A DNA stretch of 8,580 bases, taken from Gammaproteobacteria bacterium (GTDB taxonomy: Bacteria; Pseudomonadota; Gammaproteobacteria; Methylococcales; UBA2780). The translations under genes were made by a program, and so were the position numbers. Positions 4,998 through 8,580 of the stretch are shown here, piece after piece. Below the pieces are notes generated by a model. That model was not told where the DNA came from. It saw nothing but the letters and a program-made list of their open reading frames with translations, and searched no databases. The stretch is from the NCBI GenBank assembly GCA_003646305.1, contig QNFJ01000086.1:1-8580 (forward strand), written 5' to 3'. Position 1 is the stretch's first letter. Each line of letters opens with the position of its first letter.

Positions 4998-5025
4998 TTG
5001 ACAGCGGGGGTGCTGTGACTAACAT
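4998..5025 (+). promoter_or_regulatory. Likely bio operon promoter with an inverted repeat in the spacer
   Basis: A perfect -35 TTGACA (4998-5003) is followed after 16 bases by TAACAT (5020-5025) as a fair -10, 33 bases before the bioB start. ACAGC (5001-5005) and GCTGT (5012-5016) form an inverted repeat overlapping the -35 and the spacer, which could be an operator. The BirA operator form TTGTAAACC-N14-16-GGTTTACAA is not recognisable here. The same 79 bases must also hold the comF promoter. Confidence 0.55.
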
Positions 5026-5058
5026 ATATCGTTTGATATTAACCTCTTTGGAAATGAA

Positions 5059-6051
5059 ATGATGCAAGCTCAAGCTAACCCGGTAATCAATAGTGCTATT
5101 CGTAACGACTGGCAACTGGATGAGGTGAGGGCTCTGTTGGCCATGCCTTTTAATGATTTATTGTTTAAAGCACAAACGGTTCATCGGGAAAACTTTGACC
5201 CGAATCAGGTTCAGGTGAGTAGCCTTTTAAGCATTAAAACCGGCTCTTGTGCGGAAGATTGCGGTTACTGTCCACAAAGTGCCCGTTTTAATACCGACCT
5301 TGAACCTGAAAGTCTGTTGCCACTCCAGGAGGTATTGGATGCGGCTGCAAAAGCCAAGTCTGAAGGCGCTTCCCGTTTTTGTATGGGGGCGGCCTGGAGA
5401 AGCCCTAAAGATCGTGATATTGATCGCGTGGTCGATATGATCAAGGGCATTAAGTCGATGGGAATGGAAACCTGTGTGACACTCGGTATGTTGACCGATG
5501 AGCAGACTGCTCGCCTTAAAGAGGCTGAGCTGGACTACTACAACCATAATCTCGACACCTCGGAAGATTTCTATTCTGAAGTGATTACTACCCGCACCTA
5601 TCAAGATCGTCTGGATACATTGGAGCGTGTGAGAAATGCGGGTTTGAATGTCTGCTGTGGCGGTATCTTGGGGATGGGTGAAAGCGATAATGATCGCGCT
5701 AATATGCTGATTGGACTGGCGAATTTACCAAAGCATCCTGAAAGTGTGCCGATCAATATGCTCGTTCAGGTGGAAGGAACACCGCTTTATGGTGCGGATG
5801 AAATTGATCCTCTAGTCTTTATTCGCTGTGTTGCTGTGGCGAGGATTATGATGCCCACCTCAAGAGTTCGTCTTTCAGCGGGGCGTGATGAGATGAGCGA
5901 TGAGATGCAGGCGCTCTGTTTTCTAGCGGGTGCGAATTCAGTTTTCTATGGCGAAAAGCTGCTCACTACAGATAACCCTGTAGCCGAGCATGACAAAAAA
6001 CTCTTTCAGCGGCTCGGAATCCAGATGGGTGGTTCAACAACCGTTCTATGA
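5059..6051 (+). CDS. bioB: Biotin synthase
   Basis: Radical SAM enzyme that inserts sulphur into dethiobiotin, the last step of biotin synthesis; cytosolic. The 330-residue protein has the CxxxCxxC motif for the [4Fe-4S] cluster as C64, C68, C71 (SCAEDCGYCPQ). Candidate ligands of the auxiliary [2Fe-2S] cluster are C108 (RFCMGAAW), C139 (ETCVTLG), C199 (NVCCGG) and R271 (RLSAGR). All seven are offset by the same 11 residues from the E. coli enzyme (C53/57/60, 97, 128, 188, R260), so the extra length is at the N-terminus. The start could be ATG 5059 or the adjacent ATG 5062, after a weak GGAA. It is the first gene of the operon, and its TGA overlaps the bioF start as ATGA. Confidence 0.99.
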   Translation: MMQAQANPVINSAIRNDWQLDEVRALLAMPFNDLLFKAQTVHRENFDPNQVQVSSLLSIKTGSCAEDCGYCPQSARFNTDLEPESLLPLQEVLDAAAKAKSEGASRFCMGAAWRSPKDRDIDRVVDMIKGIKSMGMETCVTLGMLTDEQTARLKEAELDYYNHNLDTSEDFYSEVITTRTYQDRLDTLERVRNAGLNVCCGGILGMGESDNDRANMLIGLANLPKHPESVPINMLVQVEGTPLYGADEIDPLVFIRCVAVARIMMPTSRVRLSAGRDEMSDEMQALCFLAGANSVFYGEKLLTTDNPVAEHDKKLFQRLGIQMGGSTTVL

Positions 6052-7199
6052 GCCTTAAAGAGGCGCTTGAGCAAAGGCGTAAAGAGGGGCTTTATCGTAC
6101 AAGAAAGGTAATCCAGACAGCGCAGTCGACTGAAGTGGAGGTGGGTGGCCGCAAGGTGATTAACTTCTGCAGTAATGATTACCTTGGTCTCGCAAATCAC
6201 CCTGATGTGATTGCTGCATTTCAACAGGGAGCGGCTCGCTACGGTGTGGGGAGTGGCTCTGCGCATCTTGTTTGTGGGCATAGCGAGGCGCATCACACAT
6301 TAGAAGAGGCATTGGCCAAATTTACGGGACGAGACAGGGCGCTGCTCTTTTCCACGGGGTATATGGCTAATATGGGCGCTATTTCTGCACTTATTGGGCG
6401 CTCAGGTGAGGTCTTTGAAGATCGATTGAATCACGCTTCACTGCTCGATGGTGGCTGGCTTTCAACCGCTAAATTTAGTCGTTACCGCCATGCAGATATG
6501 GCGAGCCTGGAATCCTTGCTGAAAAAAAGCACCGCAGACGAGAAGCTGCTGGTAAGTGATGGTGTTTTTAGCATGGATGGCGATATTGCCCCACTGCCTG
6601 AGATGGTCGCTTTATGTGAGCAGTATGGGGTACAGCTATTGATCGATGACGCGCATGGTTTTGGCGTGCTGGGCGAGCAAGGCGGTGGTTGTGCGAGCTA
6701 TTACAGCCTGTCCCAGAAAGAAATTCCTGTTCTGGTGGGGACTTTGGGCAAGGCATTTGGCACTTTTGGAGCATTTGTCGCCGGAAGTGAGGAGCTGATT
6801 GAATACCTGATTCAGAAATCACGTAGCTATATCTATACAACCGCACTACCGCCAGCTGTTGCAGAGGCAACACTCACCAGCTTGAAAATTCTGCAAGAAG
6901 AGGATTGGCGAAGGGAGCGATTGAAGAAATTGATTGGCCGCTTTCGTATAGGGGCAGAGCGGCTAGGGATTAAGTTAATGACGTCGGAAACGCCTATTCA
7001 GCCTATTTTGATTGGCGAGAGTGATAAGGCAACGGTGGTCAGTGAGCGGCTATTGAAAAGAGGTATCTGGATCAGTGCGATTCGTCCTCCTACCGTTCCC
7101 AAAGGAAGTGCGCGCTTGAGGGTGACGCTATCGGCAGAACATAGTGATGATCAGTTAGACAGGTTGCTTGATGCACTAGCAGGCGCGATGTATGGCTAA
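6048..7199 (+). CDS. bioF: 8-amino-7-oxononanoate synthase (KAPA synthase)
   Basis: PLP-dependent decarboxylating condensation of pimeloyl-ACP (or -CoA) with L-alanine to 8-amino-7-oxononanoate, the first ring-building step of biotin synthesis; cytosolic. The 383 residues match the family length. Seen are NFCSNDYLGLANHP (39-52), LNHASLLDG (127-135) with H129, the cofactor-contacting DAHGFG (201-206) with D201, and the Schiff-base lysine K235 in GTLGKAFG, one residue from E. coli K236. The ATG lies in the ATGA overlap with bioB and no independent strong ribosome binding site is seen, so translation is probably coupled. The stop overlaps bioH by eight bases. Confidence 0.98.
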   Translation: MSLKEALEQRRKEGLYRTRKVIQTAQSTEVEVGGRKVINFCSNDYLGLANHPDVIAAFQQGAARYGVGSGSAHLVCGHSEAHHTLEEALAKFTGRDRALLFSTGYMANMGAISALIGRSGEVFEDRLNHASLLDGGWLSTAKFSRYRHADMASLESLLKKSTADEKLLVSDGVFSMDGDIAPLPEMVALCEQYGVQLLIDDAHGFGVLGEQGGGCASYYSLSQKEIPVLVGTLGKAFGTFGAFVAGSEELIEYLIQKSRSYIYTTALPPAVAEATLTSLKILQEEDWRRERLKKLIGRFRIGAERLGIKLMTSETPIQPILIGESDKATVVSERLLKRGIWISAIRPPTVPKGSARLRVTLSAEHSDDQLDRLLDALAGAMYG

Positions 7200-7950
7200 G
7201 CAGCTCTTTAGTCGCGTGATGGGAAATGGTCCCGATCTGGTGATGGTGCATGGCTGGGGAATGAGTTCAGCCATCTGGCTTGAGTTTGCGGAGCAGCTTT
7301 CAAAGCATTACCGAGTCACCTGTTTTGATCTGCCAGGGCATGGTTTTAGTACGCCCATCAACACATTTAATCTTGACGCTATTGCCGACTGCCTACTTAA
7401 ACAGGCACCGGAAAAGGCCAGCTGGATTGGCTGGTCTCTGGGAGCGATGGTGGCGCTAAAGGTTGCTGAAAAGCAATCGTACCGAGTGAGCTCGCTGACG
7501 CTTCTGGCGGGTACGGCAAAGTTTATTGGCAGTGAGCAGTGGCCGGGAATGCAGCCTGAAATTCTGGATAGTTTTATCAGCGCGCTTTTAAAAGATCACC
7601 ATAAAACTCTTTTACGCTTTCTTGTTCTGCAAGGGAAAGGTGATGTGCTGAAAACATTGCGTCAGCGCGTAGCAAAAACACCAGAGCCAGATGATAAGAC
7701 GCTCGAAGAGGGGCTGGTGATTCTTAAAGAGGCCGACTTACGCGCTATATTGGAAAATATTACCTGCCCACTCCAGTTTTTAATGGGTAGTGAAGACGCG
7801 GTTGTGCCGGTCTCTTTAGGCGCTGCGATGCAGGCCCTTCAGCCTTCGGCTCAGCTGGATGTGATTGAGGGGGCGAGCCATTTGCCTTTTCTGTCTCATC
7901 CCGATGAAACACAACAGGCACTCCACAACTTCCTTCGCTCAAATGGATAA
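7192..7950 (+). CDS. bioH: Pimeloyl-ACP methyl ester carboxylesterase
   Basis: Alpha/beta hydrolase that cleaves the methyl ester of pimeloyl-ACP, ending the elongation started by BioC and releasing the BioF substrate. The 252 residues contain the oxyanion segment VHGWGMSSAIW (19-29), the nucleophile elbow GWSLG with Ser82, the acid D202 in GSEDAVVPV, and H230 in GASHLPFLSHP. This is the full triad, and the serine number is the same as in E. coli BioH. The start ATG at 7192 lies inside the end of bioF (overlap ATGGCTAA), with AGCAGG a few bases upstream as a possible ribosome binding site. Placement between bioF and bioC is common in Pseudomonas-like bacteria, unlike E. coli where bioH stands alone. 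Confidence 0.97.
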   Translation: MAKQLFSRVMGNGPDLVMVHGWGMSSAIWLEFAEQLSKHYRVTCFDLPGHGFSTPINTFNLDAIADCLLKQAPEKASWIGWSLGAMVALKVAEKQSYRVSSLTLLAGTAKFIGSEQWPGMQPEILDSFISALLKDHHKTLLRFLVLQGKGDVLKTLRQRVAKTPEPDDKTLEEGLVILKEADLRAILENITCPLQFLMGSEDAVVPVSLGAAMQALQPSAQLDVIEGASHLPFLSHPDETQQALHNFLRSNG

Positions 7951-8580
7951 AAGAGAGGTTGGTCGCTCATTTAGCGAGGCGGCCGTCAGTTATGACCGCC
8001 TGGCTGAATTACAGCGGCAGGTGGGCGAGGAGCTGTTGTCTCGCCTGGATGGGGAAGCAGCGTCTTTCAGCAATATCATTGATCTGGGTGCAGGAACCGG
8101 TTTTTGTGCTGAGAAGTTAGCGCAACGGGCGGCCGTTTCAAGGTTACTTGCACTCGATATTGCTCCCGGAATGCTTCGACAGGCGCGTGAAAGAATGGCG
8201 AGTCAAGGTAACGTTGATTTTTGCGTTGGGGATGCCGAGCAGCTGCCTGTCGGTTCAGCGACGGTTGACCTGTTGTTTTCCAATCTTGCTATACAGTGGT
8301 GTGATAGTGATCGGCTCTTTGAAGGTTTTTATCGTGTATTAAAAAAAGAGGGGCTGCTTCTTTTTAGCAGCTTTGGGCCAGAGACACTTCGAGAGCTAAA
8401 AGTAGCCTGGAGTCATGTTGATGGTCATCAACATGTGAATAAATTTAGTGAGATAGATCGGCTGGAAAGATTAATCAGGGAGGCCGGTTTTAAAGCCTGT
8501 TCGGTTGAGCGTGTGCAGCTCAAGCGCCATTATGGAAGTGTCTTTGAATTGATGCGAGAGCTTAAAGGAATTGGTGCACA
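7943..8580 (+). CDS. bioC: Malonyl-ACP O-methyltransferase (3' end outside window)
   Basis: SAM-dependent methyltransferase that methylates the free carboxyl of malonyl-ACP so that fatty-acid synthesis can extend it to a pimeloyl chain. 212 residues are visible of an expected 250-280. They begin MDKREVGRSFSEAAVSYDRL, the usual BioC N-terminus, followed by the SAM motif DLGAGTG (47-53), LDIAPGML (71-78), GDAEQLP (96-102) and the BioC-typical SNLAIQW (113-119), then FSSFGPETLREL. The frame is open to the right edge, so the gene is cut by the window and not truncated in itself. ATG at 7943 overlaps the end of bioH by eight bases (ATGGATAA). No Shine-Dalgarno sequence is seen, which suggests coupling to bioH. 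bioD would be the expected next gene. Confidence 0.96.
   Translation, partial: MDKREVGRSFSEAAVSYDRLAELQRQVGEELLSRLDGEAASFSNIIDLGAGTGFCAEKLAQRAAVSRLLALDIAPGMLRQARERMASQGNVDFCVGDAEQLPVGSATVDLLFSNLAIQWCDSDRLFEGFYRVLKKEGLLLFSSFGPETLRELKVAWSHVDGHQHVNKFSEIDRLERLIREAGFKACSVERVQLKRHYGSVFELMRELKGIGA

Noticed and set aside
4980..5058. BirA operator in the bioB upstream region
   Set aside because: Neither half-site of the TTGTAAACC...GGTTTACAA form is present with proper spacing.
5227..5604. 125-codon - strand ORF inside bioB, and similar antisense ORFs within bioF and bioH
   Set aside because: They lie wholly or mostly inside strongly supported biotin genes and show no domain; they are frame shadows.

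Overview
The window looks like a chromosomal segment of a Gammaproteobacterium of the Pseudomonas/Marinobacter/Oceanospirillales kind. The main reason is the comF gene divergent from a tightly packed bioB-bioF-bioH-bioC operon. The sequence alone does not fix the genus. It holds two very different halves.

Left, about 1-2210: a decaying, AT-rich gene-cassette array of an integron, all cassettes on the + strand. Four attC recombination sites or parts of them can be seen, with core motifs GTTATGC or GTTATGT on the right and GCATAAC, ACATAAC or a degenerate form on the left, around imperfect hairpins with unpaired bases. The cassettes carry the end of a HicB-type antitoxin, a DUF6155-like protein, a stretch wrecked by insertion-sequence debris, a CspA-like cold-shock protein, and a frameshifted second HicB. 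The debris is a RAYT-type element remnant plus the N-terminal part of an IS5-family transposase on the - strand. From the attC orientation, the integrase and attI should lie to the left of the window, so this would be the old, distal end of the array.

Middle, about 2206-4100: a 51-residue oxidoreductase-like cysteine-rich protein whose start codon sits in a GTTATGT motif, and a convergent ClsC-like phospholipase D-family protein with two HKD motifs and a probable lipoprotein signal.

Right, 4290-8580: comF on the - strand, a 79-base divergent promoter region with a perfect TTGACA, then bioB, bioF, bioH and bioC on the + strand. Every junction in this operon overlaps (4, 8 and 8 bases). BioC and BioH make pimeloyl-ACP methyl ester and release pimeloyl-ACP; BioF converts it to KAPA (8-amino-7-oxononanoate) and BioB performs the last sulphur insertion. 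BioA and BioD are not in view; the operon runs off the right edge inside bioC.

The most interesting part is the integron tail: a cold-shock gene in a cassette, HicB relatives with no HicA in view, an eight-codon ORF that starts inside an attC core and ends in an ATGA overlap with the next gene, and nested mobile-element scars in and next to attC sites.
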